A stretch of DNA of 64,000 nt from Akkermansiaceae bacterium (GTDB lineage Bacteria > Verrucomicrobiota > Verrucomicrobiia > Verrucomicrobiales > Akkermansiaceae), in the NCBI GenBank assembly GCA_017798145.1, contig CP059069.1, positions 1,039,226 to 1,103,225 of the forward strand, given 5' to 3'. Made by a program: the position numbers and the translations under genes. Every line of letters starts with the position of its first letter. Positions within the stretch are counted from its first letter, which is position 1. The notes below the pieces were generated by a model. That model was not told the origin of the DNA. It was given only the letters and a program-made list of their open reading frames with translations, and did not search any database. Shown in pieces: positions 52,218 through 59,840 of the stretch.

Positions 52218-52331
52218 GGCAGGGACTTTTATCCCTAAAAGTCCATATCTGACGGCTTGTGGGATCTTGGCGGATGGTTCCCGGGGATCGCGCCGCGAGA
52301 TATGGACGGCAAGGATTGCCGTCCCTGCCTG
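52218..52331. repeat. Structured repeat, copy B (about 114 bp)
   Basis: Direct repeat of copy A with the same terminal GGCAGGGAC ... GTCCCTGCC pair, the inner GTCCATATCT/AGATATGGAC pair and a short GGCAA-GGA-TTGCC hairpin near its right end. It ends 3 bases before the stop of the SGNH hydrolase gene. Together with copy A it brackets the AP2-like gene in a unit of about 0.93 kb. Confidence 0.85.
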
Positions 52332-52333
52332 TT

Positions 52334-53107
52334 TTATGCGGGCCAGCGGGCGCTCACTTCCTGGAGCCAGTTGCGTGCGATGAGTTCGTGGCCTTGCGGG
52401 AGGGGGTGGATGCCGTCCCAGATCCAATGCTCGGGCGACACCGCTTCCGCTGCGGCATCGAAAATTTCCTGCGTCCTGATGTGCACCGCATCGTAGTCCT
52501 TCGCCAACCGGGCGACAACAAGGCCGAGCTTGTCGGTGGCGCTCCGGCGGCTTGTCCACGCACCCTCTTCCTTCAATCTCCCGGAACGCAGGACGAAGGG
52601 ATCAAGGAGGACGAGCCTCAGGTCGGGATTGGATTTCCTGCTGTCGTCCAGGATCTGGCGGTAGTCCGCCTCAAAGGCATCCGCCTGCACTCCGCTGCCG
52701 ACGTCATTGGTGCCGATGAGAACGCTTAGGAGGTCGGGCTTCATCCCGATGGCATCCTTCTCCCAACGCTTCCGGAGATTCGCCACCGTGTTCCCGCTGT
52801 TGCCACGGTTGTAGATATCGAGCTGCGCCTGCGGCATATCGACCCCGAGCCTTGCCGCGATCAGATACACGTAGCTGTGACCCAGATAATGATTCCGGTC
52901 GCCCTGGTTGCGACCCCAGTTCATGGCCGTGATCGAGTCACCCTGGAACAGCAGGCGGCTGCCGGTTTTGAAGGACGGCAGAAGGTAGCTGCATCCGCTG
53001 TCTGACGATGGATTACCAAGCGGTTCCTTTGCCTGGGAATTTCCGGCGAGCATTGCGGATCCGAGGGCGGTGATGCCGCTGGTTATGAAGGTTCGTCTGT
53101 CCGGCAT
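52334..53107 (-). CDS. SGNH/GDSL hydrolase with Tat-like leader
   Basis: A 257-residue exported hydrolase. The leader MPDRRTFITSGITALGSAM has a twin-arginine-like motif. Block I is LLFQGDSITAMNWGRNQ, Gly and Asn blocks are IYNRGNSGNTVANL and SVLIGTNDVGSG, and block V is IWDGIHPLPQGHEL with the Asp-x-x-His pair, so all SGNH residues are present. The likely role is release of acyl or acetyl groups from a glycan. It follows the decayed SMP-30-like gene by 19 bases on the same strand. Confidence 0.85.
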   Translation of the reverse strand: MPDRRTFITSGITALGSAMLAGNSQAKEPLGNPSSDSGCSYLLPSFKTGSRLLFQGDSITAMNWGRNQGDRNHYLGHSYVYLIAARLGVDMPQAQLDIYNRGNSGNTVANLRKRWEKDAIGMKPDLLSVLIGTNDVGSGVQADAFEADYRQILDDSRKSNPDLRLVLLDPFVLRSGRLKEEGAWTSRRSATDKLGLVVARLAKDYDAVHIRTQEIFDAAAEAVSPEHWIWDGIHPLPQGHELIARNWLQEVSARWPA

Positions 53108-53126
53108 GATTTTTTCAGTTTCGACT

Positions 53127-53506
53127 TCACTTCACCGGGATGAAAACCAGCAGCCCGGCCTTGGAATCCGGGACGATGAGCTGTTGGTTTTTTCATCGAG
53201 GATGAGGTCGGCGGTGATGAGTTTTCCTCCGAAAAAAACGAGGCCCTTGGGGTCGCTGAGGCCTTCGGTGAAGACGCTGACCTTGTCACCATCGACCATG
53301 ACCACCCGGCCATCGCCATCGCCCTTTTCCTGCTTGGGGCCCATGAGGGTGACGAAGAGTTTCCCGTCGAAACCGAAGGCCGCGCTCTCCGGGGTCGCGC
53401 CGACGGAGAGGGAGCGGAAGGTTTCCTCCGCTTGCGATATGTTGGCGGACGCACACAGGATGAGGGCGGAGGCGGAAAGATCTCGTGCAACGGTGACCAG
53501 GGGCAT
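53127..53506 (-). pseudogene. Remnant of SMP-30/gluconolactonase-like secreted propeller gene
   Basis: The first about 100 codons look normal: signal peptide (MPLVTVARDLSASALILCAS), ETFRSLSVGATPESAAFGFD, KLFVTLMGPKQEKGDGDGR, then SDPKGLVFFGGKLITAD. The frame then runs LILDEK and ends off-family. Adding one A to the six-A run (53188-53193, minus strand) restores a typical C-terminus (NQQLIVPDSKAGLLVFIPVK, stop 53127-53129). Intact relatives are about 300 residues, so most internal blades are also missing. This is best read as an internal deletion plus a frameshift. It lies 19 bases upstream of the SGNH hydrolase gene. Confidence 0.68.
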
Positions 53507-53588
53507 GGGGCGGAGAATGGGAGGAAGTTTGGCGGGAGAGAAGTGAAATGTGGCGCATCGGCCCGGGAGGCTTCATGTTCGGGGCGCC

Positions 53589-54185
53589 TTGAATTTCCTA
53601 GCCCATCTCTACCTCGCGGAGCCGACCGATGAATCCCTGATCGGGAATTTTCTCGGGGACTTTGTGAAAGGCACTCCGGAGAGCCTGAGGGGGAGTTATC
53701 CCGAAGCCGTGATCCGCGGGATCCGCAAGCACCGGGCCATCGATGCGTTCACGGATTCACATCCCACTTTCCGAAAGGCCAAGGCATTGCTGGAGCCGCA
53801 AAGGAGGAGGCTGGCGGGGATCGTGGTGGATGTGTTCTATGACTACTTCCTATCGATGCAGTGGCCGGGAGGGAGGCCGAAGCGGTTGGAATTCATACGG
53901 GAATGCCACGAAACGCTTTCGGCGCCGCAACCATGGCTTCCGGAAAATTTCCGGGCGGTCATCCCCCGCATGATCTCGGAAAACTGGCTGGGCAGCTATG
54001 CGAGCATGGAGGGTCTGGCTCTCACCTTTCGCCGTGTGTCAACGAGGGCTCCGGTAGCCGCCGCGGTGCTCGGCGCGGAACAGGACCTGATCGGGAACGA
54101 AGAGGCTTTTTGGGAACTCTACTCGGAGTTTTTCCCTGATCTCCGCGAATTCGCAAACAATTGGGAGGAACCGGAAGCCCGATAG
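53589..54185 (+). CDS. acpH: Acyl carrier protein phosphodiesterase-like protein
   Basis: A 198-residue all-helical HD-like protein. LNFLAHLYLAEPTDESLIGN, FLGDFVKGTPESLRGSYPEA, GIRKHRAIDAFTDSHPTFRK and VVDVFYDYFLSMQW contain the His/Asp metal ligands of AcpH, which removes phosphopantetheine from ACP. Homologs begin exactly at M-NFLAH, which corresponds to a TTG at 53589; a GTG at 53550 with a GGAGAG nine bases upstream is a real alternative. tsaD follows after 23 bases. Confidence 0.8.
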   Translation: MNFLAHLYLAEPTDESLIGNFLGDFVKGTPESLRGSYPEAVIRGIRKHRAIDAFTDSHPTFRKAKALLEPQRRRLAGIVVDVFYDYFLSMQWPGGRPKRLEFIRECHETLSAPQPWLPENFRAVIPRMISENWLGSYASMEGLALTFRRVSTRAPVAAAVLGAEQDLIGNEEAFWELYSEFFPDLREFANNWEEPEAR

Positions 54186-54208
54186 GGATTGCCTGAACGC
54201 GGGGAGAC

Positions 54209-55225
54209 ATGGATCATCGCTGCGTGGCGGTTTTCCTGGCGATAGAGAGTTCCTGTGACGAGACGGCGGTGGCGATCCTGCGGGGCGAGCCGGGCGGCGT
54301 GACGGAGGTGCTTGCCAGCGAGGTGGCGTCGCAGATCGAGGAGCACCGGGAGCACGGCGGGGTGGTGCCGGAGGTGGCGTCGCGGAGCCATTCGCTTTGC
54401 CTGAACGGGTTGGTCGAGCAGGCGCTGGGCACCGCGGGGATGGGCATGGGGAACGTGGATGTTTTCGGCGCGACGATGGGACCGGGGCTGGCTTCGTCGC
54501 TGCTGGTGGGGAGCACGGCGGCGAAGGCGATGTCCTGCGTTTCCGGGAAGCCTTTCGTCGGCGTGAACCACATGGAGGGGCATCTGCTCTCGCCTTTCAT
54601 GGATAGAACGGAGGTGCCGAAGCATGTCGGGCTGATCGTATCCGGAGGGCACACCTTGCTGATGCAAGTGCGTGGCGCGGGCGAATACAAAACGCTCGGC
54701 ACCACCCGCGACGACGCGGCGGGAGAGGCTTTCGACAAGGTCGGGAAAATGCTAGGGCTGCCGTATCCCGGCGGCCCGGAGATCGAGAAGGCGGCGAAGG
54801 GCGGGAACGCCACGGCCTATGACTTCCCACGCTCCATGATGCAGGGCGGCGAGCTGGATTTCTCCTTCTCCGGGCTGAAGACGGCGGTGCTCTACACCTT
54901 GCAGAAGGAGCCGGACGCGAAGGTTGCAGATGTGGCGGCCTCGTTCCAGGCGGCGGTGGTGGAGGTGCTGGTGGAGAAAACCATGCGCGCGGCGAAGCTT
55001 GCGAACACCGGGATCATCGGCCTTTCGGGCGGCGTCAGCCTGAACCGGGCGGTGCGCGATGCGCTTACGGCACGCTGTGCGAAGGAAGGGCTGGAGCTTG
55101 CGGTCGCGGAGCCGGGTGTCTGCACGGACAACGCGGCGATGATCGCCTTCGCGGGACTGCTGAGGTTTTTCGCAGGCTTCAGCGATCCTCTCGACGGCGA
55201 CATCGATCCGAACCTCAGGCTCTGA
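54209..55225 (+). CDS. tsaD: tRNA N6-adenosine threonylcarbamoyltransferase TsaD
   Basis: A 338-residue ASKHA-fold enzyme that transfers threonylcarbamoyl to A37 of ANN-decoding tRNAs. LAIESSCDETAVAIL opens it, iron-binding His121 and His125 are in NHMEGHLL, and GLIVSGGHTLLMQV, YPGGPEIEKAAKGG, SFSGLKTAVLY and GLSGGVSLNRAVRD are family signatures. GGGGAGA lies just before the ATG. tsaB, tsaE and tsaC are not in the window. Confidence 0.94.
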   Translation: MDHRCVAVFLAIESSCDETAVAILRGEPGGVTEVLASEVASQIEEHREHGGVVPEVASRSHSLCLNGLVEQALGTAGMGMGNVDVFGATMGPGLASSLLVGSTAAKAMSCVSGKPFVGVNHMEGHLLSPFMDRTEVPKHVGLIVSGGHTLLMQVRGAGEYKTLGTTRDDAAGEAFDKVGKMLGLPYPGGPEIEKAAKGGNATAYDFPRSMMQGGELDFSFSGLKTAVLYTLQKEPDAKVADVAASFQAAVVEVLVEKTMRAAKLANTGIIGLSGGVSLNRAVRDALTARCAKEGLELAVAEPGVCTDNAAMIAFAGLLRFFAGFSDPLDGDIDPNLRL

Positions 55226-55240
55226 TTTCCCATCGAAACC

Positions 55241-55259
55241 AAAAAACCTGCCTGGCAGG
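55241..55259 (-). terminator. Intrinsic terminator-like hairpin after the LysR gene
   Basis: Reading the minus strand, CCTGCCAGGCAGG (55259-55247) forms a 5-bp stem with a 3-base loop and is followed at once by six T. It lies 12 bases beyond the LysR stop. The stem is short, but the position and T-run fit Rho-independent termination. Confidence 0.55.
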
Positions 55260-55270
55260 CCGAATCCACG

Positions 55271-56170
55271 TCATGCCTTGATCGCCGCTGCACCCTTCGC
55301 TTCCTTCAGCAACTCCTGCGCGAGCGGGTTCGGGAAACGCCTTGAGGGTGAGATCGCATAAAAATTCTCGTGGATTTCGGAGAATCGGTGCAGTTCGACG
55401 AGCTGGCCCCGCTTCAGCTCTCCGGTGACGACCACAGGCGGAACCAGCGCGACCCCGCCGCCCTCCCGCGCAAGGAGACGCAACATCGCCATGTCATCCA
55501 CCTCCGCAGCGATGACAGGGCGTATGCCATGCCTTTCCATAACCAGATCGAAGGCCGCACGCAGGTGGCTGTCCAGGGACGGCAGGAGCAGCGGGGTTTT
55601 CCCAAGATCGTCGGGAAACTTGAAGCGCTTTCCCCGCCCGGGCTTCTTCCCGACAAGAGAGACGGGCTGCTGCTCCAACAGATGGCTGTGCCAATCGTTC
55701 TCCGCGTCGCGGCGCACCGGCAGGTTGGACAGCACGATGTCGAGGGTATGGGATTTCAGCTGCGACAAAAGCTCTGCGAGACTACCGGACCGAAGCACCA
55801 GCTCCACATTCGCACGGGCGATGAAAGGCTGAAGGCAGGCAAGCTGGAAGTTTCGCGAAAGCGTCGAGACGCTGCCGACACGCAGCACCTGCCGTTTCTC
55901 GGTGGGCCTTCCGCCGAGGACGCTCACCATCTCCTCGCCGTTTCGGAAAATGGTCTCCGCATACTCCAGGGCGATGCGCCCCGCCTCGGTCAGAACAAGG
56001 GATTTCTTCTCCCGCAGGAACAAATCCTGACCCAGGCTGTCCTCCAGCTGCCGCAGCTGCACGCTCACGGCGGATTGGGAAACGCCGAGACCCTGCGCCG
56101 CACCGGTGAGCGTGCCGTCGTGCGCAATGGCCCGGAAATACCGGAGGTGGTGATAGTTCAGGAAATTCAT
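55271..56170 (-). CDS. LysR-family transcriptional regulator
   Basis: A 299-residue regulator. The N-terminal winged helix reads MNFLNYHHLRYFRAIAHDGT, then LGVSQSAVSVQLRQLEDSLG (recognition helix near residues 28-47), LTEAGRIALEYAE. The effector domain follows (RVGSVSTLSRNFQLACLQPF). The NYHHLRYF start resembles NhaR-type members, which respond to Na+. It is divergent from the SbtA-type transporter, 121 bases away, and probably controls it from this shared region. Start at 56168-56170; an ATG 13 codons upstream is less family-like. Confidence 0.88.
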   Translation of the reverse strand: MNFLNYHHLRYFRAIAHDGTLTGAAQGLGVSQSAVSVQLRQLEDSLGQDLFLREKKSLVLTEAGRIALEYAETIFRNGEEMVSVLGGRPTEKRQVLRVGSVSTLSRNFQLACLQPFIARANVELVLRSGSLAELLSQLKSHTLDIVLSNLPVRRDAENDWHSHLLEQQPVSLVGKKPGRGKRFKFPDDLGKTPLLLPSLDSHLRAAFDLVMERHGIRPVIAAEVDDMAMLRLLAREGGGVALVPPVVVTGELKRGQLVELHRFSEIHENFYAISPSRRFPNPLAQELLKEAKGAAAIKA

Positions 56171-56291
56171 ACTACGTTCGCTTTTTAAGAACGATACGGA
56201 TTGAAACATCTATTGGAAAGAATTTTCGCGCATCCCTAGCCTGACCGCGTTTCCAGGAAGAAACGCAACAACCAACACAACACAAGACACC
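56171..56291. promoter_or_regulatory. Divergent control region, LysR / SbtA
   Basis: 121 bases between two divergent starts. The part next to the LysR gene is AT-rich (ACGTTCGCTTTTTAAGAACG, with an imperfect CGTTC...GAACG inverted repeat at about 56175-56194), a plausible LysR-type binding site and promoter. No protein was shown to bind; this is inference from the usual LysR layout. Confidence 0.45.
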
Positions 56292-57254
56292 ATGGACATA
56301 CTCACCGCCATCCTGAACCCCGGGGTTCTCTTTTTCATCCTCGGCTTCATCGCCGTCATGCTGAAAAGCAACCTCCACATCCCCGATCCCATCGTGAAAT
56401 TCGTCAGCCTCTACCTGATGCTCTCCATCGGGTTCAAGGGCGGGGTGAGCCTCTACCACTCCAGCATGTTCGGGGACGGGGTCATCATCATCGCCATCAT
56501 CCTGGGGATGAGCGCGTTGGTTCCGGTGTATTCGTATTACCTGCTGAAGAAAAAACTCGGCATCGCGGATGCCGCCGCGATCGGCGCGACCTACGGCTCC
56601 AACAGCACGCTGACCTACATCACGGCGGCCGGTTTCCTCACCTCCCTCGGGGTGGGCTACGAAGGCTACATGACCGTGGCGCTCGTCGTCATGGAAACCC
56701 CCGCGATCATCCTCTCGGTAGTCATGGCGCAGATCGCCATGAAAGGGAAAGCCACGAAATCGACCAGGATCGTGCTCAGGGATGCGCTGACCGACGGCAC
56801 CCTTCTGGTGCTTGTCGGCAGCATGGTGATCGGCTACACGCTGACGGTTCTCGGCACCGAGAAATCGCCGCTCTCCAGCTTCATCGGCGGCGACATGTTC
56901 ACCGGGATGCTGGTGTTTTTCCTCCTCTACATGGGCACCCTGGTCGGGAAAAAATTCAGGGAAATGGAATCCTTCCCGCCCGTCCTGGCCGCCTTCGCGA
57001 TCATCGCCCCCATCGTCAACGGCGGCATCGCCCTGCTGCTCTGCAAGATCTTCGGCCTCGGGCATGGCGACTCGCTCCTGCTGGTGATCCTCTGCGCCTC
57101 CTCCTCCTACATCGTCGCCCCAGCCATCCTGAAAGACATACTCCCGGAGGCGAACCCCGCGAAATACCTGACCATGAGCATGGGCATCACCTTCCCGCTC
57201 AACATCGTACTGGGCATCCCGGTTTACTGGTGGATCATCCAGAACTGGGTCTGA
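56292..57254 (+). CDS. SbtA-type sodium-dependent bicarbonate transporter
   Basis: A 320-residue membrane protein with about ten helices in two inverted halves. FILGFIAVMLKSNLHIPDPI, LYLMLSIGFKGGVSLYHS, GATYGSNSTLTYITAAGFL, ALVVMETPAIILSVVMAQIA and ASSSYIVAPAILKDILPEAN are characteristic of the SbtA/DUF897 family. SbtA imports bicarbonate with Na+ in cyanobacteria; family members in heterotrophs are little studied. It is divergent from a LysR regulator and followed by a strong hairpin. No sbtB-like PII gene is adjacent. Confidence 0.87.
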   Translation: MDILTAILNPGVLFFILGFIAVMLKSNLHIPDPIVKFVSLYLMLSIGFKGGVSLYHSSMFGDGVIIIAIILGMSALVPVYSYYLLKKKLGIADAAAIGATYGSNSTLTYITAAGFLTSLGVGYEGYMTVALVVMETPAIILSVVMAQIAMKGKATKSTRIVLRDALTDGTLLVLVGSMVIGYTLTVLGTEKSPLSSFIGGDMFTGMLVFFLLYMGTLVGKKFREMESFPPVLAAFAIIAPIVNGGIALLLCKIFGLGHGDSLLLVILCASSSYIVAPAILKDILPEANPAKYLTMSMGITFPLNIVLGIPVYWWIIQNWV

Positions 57255-57270
57255 GAACCCCGTGAAAATA

Positions 57271-57301
57271 GCCCCCGGAAGCACACGCCGCTTCCGGGGG
57301 C
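57271..57301 (+). terminator. Strong hairpin after the SbtA gene
   Basis: A perfect 12-bp stem, GCCCCCGGAAGC (57271-57282) with GCTTCCGGGGGC (57290-57301), 7-base loop, 17 bases past the stop. The following TTCGCGTTTCTT is only loosely T-rich. It separates the transporter from the coaE-rho gene. Confidence 0.75.
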
Positions 57302-57343
57302 TTCGCGTTTCTTCCTTGGCGGTCGTGGCCTCTTGGCGGTTCA

Positions 57344-59308
57344 ATGCCCCCCATGCTCACCCTCGCGCTCACCGGCGGCATCGCCACGGGAAAATCCACC
57401 GCCATCCGGATTTTCCGGGAGTGCATGCCGGACATCGTGGTTTTCGATTGCGATGAATCTGTCCAAGCGCTGCTCGACTCCCCGGAAGTGGTCTCAGAAA
57501 TCACCGGGCACTTCGGTGAAGGCGTCCTCGATCCGAAGACCGGGAAAGTCCTCCGGGGAAAACTCCGCGAGGCGGTCTTCACGGATGTAGCGAAACGCAA
57601 GCTGCTTGAGGGCATCCTGCACCCCCGCGTGCGGCAGGAATGTCTTGCCCTGAAGGAAAAAGCGGCTACACAGGGGGCGCGGTGCTTCCTTGCGGACGTG
57701 CCGCTGCTCTTCGAAAACGGCTTCGATTTCGGCCAGTCGCAGGCGATCAGCGTCTCCACCACCCGCGCCACGCAGGTCGCAAGGCTCAAGGCCCGCAACG
57801 GCTGGGACGACGAGCTGATCGAATCCGTCATCGCCGCCCAGCTCCCCATCGAAGAAAAATCCGTCCGCGCGGACATCGTATTCTGGAACGACGGCGAGCC
57901 CGCCGTCCTCGAAGCCCAGATCCAGCGCTTCTGCAAAATTTTCCCACCACTCTCCATGTCAGAACAAACCGAACAAGAACCCGAATCCGCCGCTGAGGTG
58001 GTCGCCGTTGCCGAAGCTCCCGCAAAAGAGGAGCCCGCGCCGTTTCCCGTGCCCGAGGCAGTCGATCTCAACGAATTCCGCCTGAAAACGCTTTCCGAGC
58101 TGCAGAAGATCGCCGCCGAGATCCCGGCAAAGATCCAGGGTGGCATCCCGAAAGCGCAGCTCGTTTACGAAATCATCTGCTTTTACACCGCCAACGGCAC
58201 CAACGTGACCTGCGAGGGCGTGATCGAATTCGGCAAGGAGCACTTCGCCATGATCCGCGATCCGCACCGCTCTTTCCGCCCCTCGCAGGACGACATCCAC
58301 ATCGGCGGCCCCGTCCTCAACGACGCGAAGCTGCGCAACGGCCAGCTGCTGAAAGTGAAAGTCCGCCAACCCGTCCAGCGCGACAAATACCTCACCACCG
58401 CGGAGATCCTCGAAATCGAGGGGAACCCGGCCGCCGATTGGGTGGAGCCGCAGGATTTCGACAAGCTCACCCCGATGTTCCCGGACAGCCGCATCCACCT
58501 CGAGGGAGAGGGGACGGAATACCTCGGCGTTCGCGTCATCGACCTCATCGCGCCGCTCGGGAAAGGCCAGCGCGGCCTCATCGTCGCCCCCCCGCGCGGC
58601 GGGAAAACCATTTTGCTCAAGCAGATCGCGAAATCCATCAAGGCAAACAACCCGAACATCGAGCTCGTCATCCTGCTGCTCGACGAGCGCCCGGAGGAAG
58701 TCACCGATTTCGAGGAAACCGTCGAGCTACCCGTGTTCGCATCCACCTTCGATGAAACCCCCAAGCGCCACGCACAGGTTGCGGATCTTGTCATCGCCCG
58801 CGCCCAGCGGATGGTGGAGCTCGGGAAACATGTGGTGCTCCTTCTCGACTCGCTCACCCGCCTCGCCCGCGGCCACAACTCCGCCATGCAGGGCGGCCCC
58901 ATCGGCTCCGGCGGTGTCTCCCCGGCGGCTCTCCAGAAATCCCGCAAGTTTTTCGGAACCGCCCGCAACATAGAGAACGGCGGCTCCCTCACCATTTTGG
59001 CCACCGCCCTCATCGAAACCGAATCCCGCCTCGACGACGTGGTGTTCGAGGAATTCAAGGGCACCGGAAACATGGAGGTCCGCCTCGACCGCGAGCTCGC
59101 CGAGCGCCGCGTCTATCCCGCGATCCACATCCCCCAGTCCGGCACACGGAACGACGACCGCCTCTACCACCCGGACGAGTTCCGGAAAGTCATCGACGTC
59201 CGCAAACAGCTCGCCGGCCTTCCCATTGGAGACGCCCTGGTAACGCTCCTCGACAACCTGAAGCCGACCAAGACCAACGCGGAGTTCCTCCTGCGCGGCC
59301 TGCGCTGA
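57344..59308 (+). CDS. coaE-rho: Dephospho-CoA kinase fused in frame to transcription termination factor Rho
   Basis: One uninterrupted frame of 654 codons. Residues 1-204 are a complete CoaE: P-loop TGGIATGKST (10-19), DCDESVQALLD, HPRVRQECL, ADVPLLFENGF and the LID-like region. Residues 205-654 are a complete Rho after an acidic, Ala/Pro-rich linker: N-terminal domain (LNEFRLKTLSELQKIAAEIP), cold-shock RNA-binding domain (EGVIEFGKEHF), Walker A APPRGGKT near 415, LLLDERPEEVTDF, LLLDSLTRLARGHNS, GSLTILATALIETESRLDD. Rho could also start separately at in-frame Met205 (57956), although no Shine-Dalgarno precedes it. Normally CoaE (CoA synthesis) and Rho (transcription termination) are separate proteins. 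Confidence 0.85.
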   Translation: MPPMLTLALTGGIATGKSTAIRIFRECMPDIVVFDCDESVQALLDSPEVVSEITGHFGEGVLDPKTGKVLRGKLREAVFTDVAKRKLLEGILHPRVRQECLALKEKAATQGARCFLADVPLLFENGFDFGQSQAISVSTTRATQVARLKARNGWDDELIESVIAAQLPIEEKSVRADIVFWNDGEPAVLEAQIQRFCKIFPPLSMSEQTEQEPESAAEVVAVAEAPAKEEPAPFPVPEAVDLNEFRLKTLSELQKIAAEIPAKIQGGIPKAQLVYEIICFYTANGTNVTCEGVIEFGKEHFAMIRDPHRSFRPSQDDIHIGGPVLNDAKLRNGQLLKVKVRQPVQRDKYLTTAEILEIEGNPAADWVEPQDFDKLTPMFPDSRIHLEGEGTEYLGVRVIDLIAPLGKGQRGLIVAPPRGGKTILLKQIAKSIKANNPNIELVILLLDERPEEVTDFEETVELPVFASTFDETPKRHAQVADLVIARAQRMVELGKHVVLLLDSLTRLARGHNSAMQGGPIGSGGVSPAALQKSRKFFGTARNIENGGSLTILATALIETESRLDDVVFEEFKGTGNMEVRLDRELAERRVYPAIHIPQSGTRNDDRLYHPDEFRKVIDVRKQLAGLPIGDALVTLLDNLKPTKTNAEFLLRGLR

Positions 59309-59840
59309 GACAGCTTTCGTTTCGGAACAAGCCCAGGCCATCGGATTCGGGAAATCCCAGCACATCAGGGAACCATTCCGGCCAGCAATCACTCACCGTG
59401 GGGCTAGGTTCCGCGGATCACTCCCGGTTCAAATGAAAACCGCTCCAACTCGGCAGCGGCTGTCGGTTGGGGGATCCTTTGATATCAAAAGCCCAGGCGG
59501 CCGGCGACGGAACAGAAGACCCGCCGAGGCCAAGCCCAGCAGACCGTACAACGATTGCTCCGGAACCGGACTCACGTCGGCGTAGGACGCGCCAAAGCGG
59601 ATTTCGTCGGCAACAAACGAATCCGCCGAAGGAGGCGGGCTGGCTTTGGAAAACCAGGTATCGCGGGTATCCGCGCCTATTTCCCGGGAAATTCCATTCA
59701 GGAGGGGAAATCCAGAATGGGCGACTCGTTCCCCGCGTGGTCTTGCCGCAGGGCTGGGGCGCCCGCTCATGGATTGAGGAAAATGGGATTGTCATGCGAT
59801 CCCGGAATCTGTATCTTGCGGCCTTTCACGGAAAACCACC
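59309..59840. other. 532-base non-coding stretch with a gene relic
   Basis: Apart from the PEP-CTERM fragment listed separately, I see no intact gene, RNA or repeat here. The lack of continuous coding on either strand and the shifted frames around the relic suggest the remains of a decayed minus-strand gene. Confidence 0.55.
59501..59611 (-). pseudogene. C-terminal relic of a PEP-CTERM protein
   Basis: On the minus strand the frame reads ADEIRFGASYADVSPVPEQS (from about 59611) followed by LYGLLGLASAGLLFRRR (to 59501). This is the layout of a PEP-CTERM sorting signal: VPE motif, hydrophobic helix and an Arg cluster, preceded by the DEIRFG segment usual in such exported proteins. The motif has VPEQ where VPEP is normal, the frame runs 23 residues past the Arg cluster instead of stopping, and there is no gene body upstream in the same frame. 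So it is a decayed remnant. Confidence 0.6.

Noticed and set aside
51398..52331. CRISPR array or IS element
   Set aside because: Only two repeat units about 0.8 kb apart with no spacers, and no transposase or DDE/HUH motif in the gene between them.
55247..55259. CCTGCC motif at the tsaD/LysR junction as another copy of the 51.4/52.2 kb repeat end
   Set aside because: Only about seven bases are shared with the repeat terminus and the rest of the element is absent; it is better explained as the LysR terminator stem.
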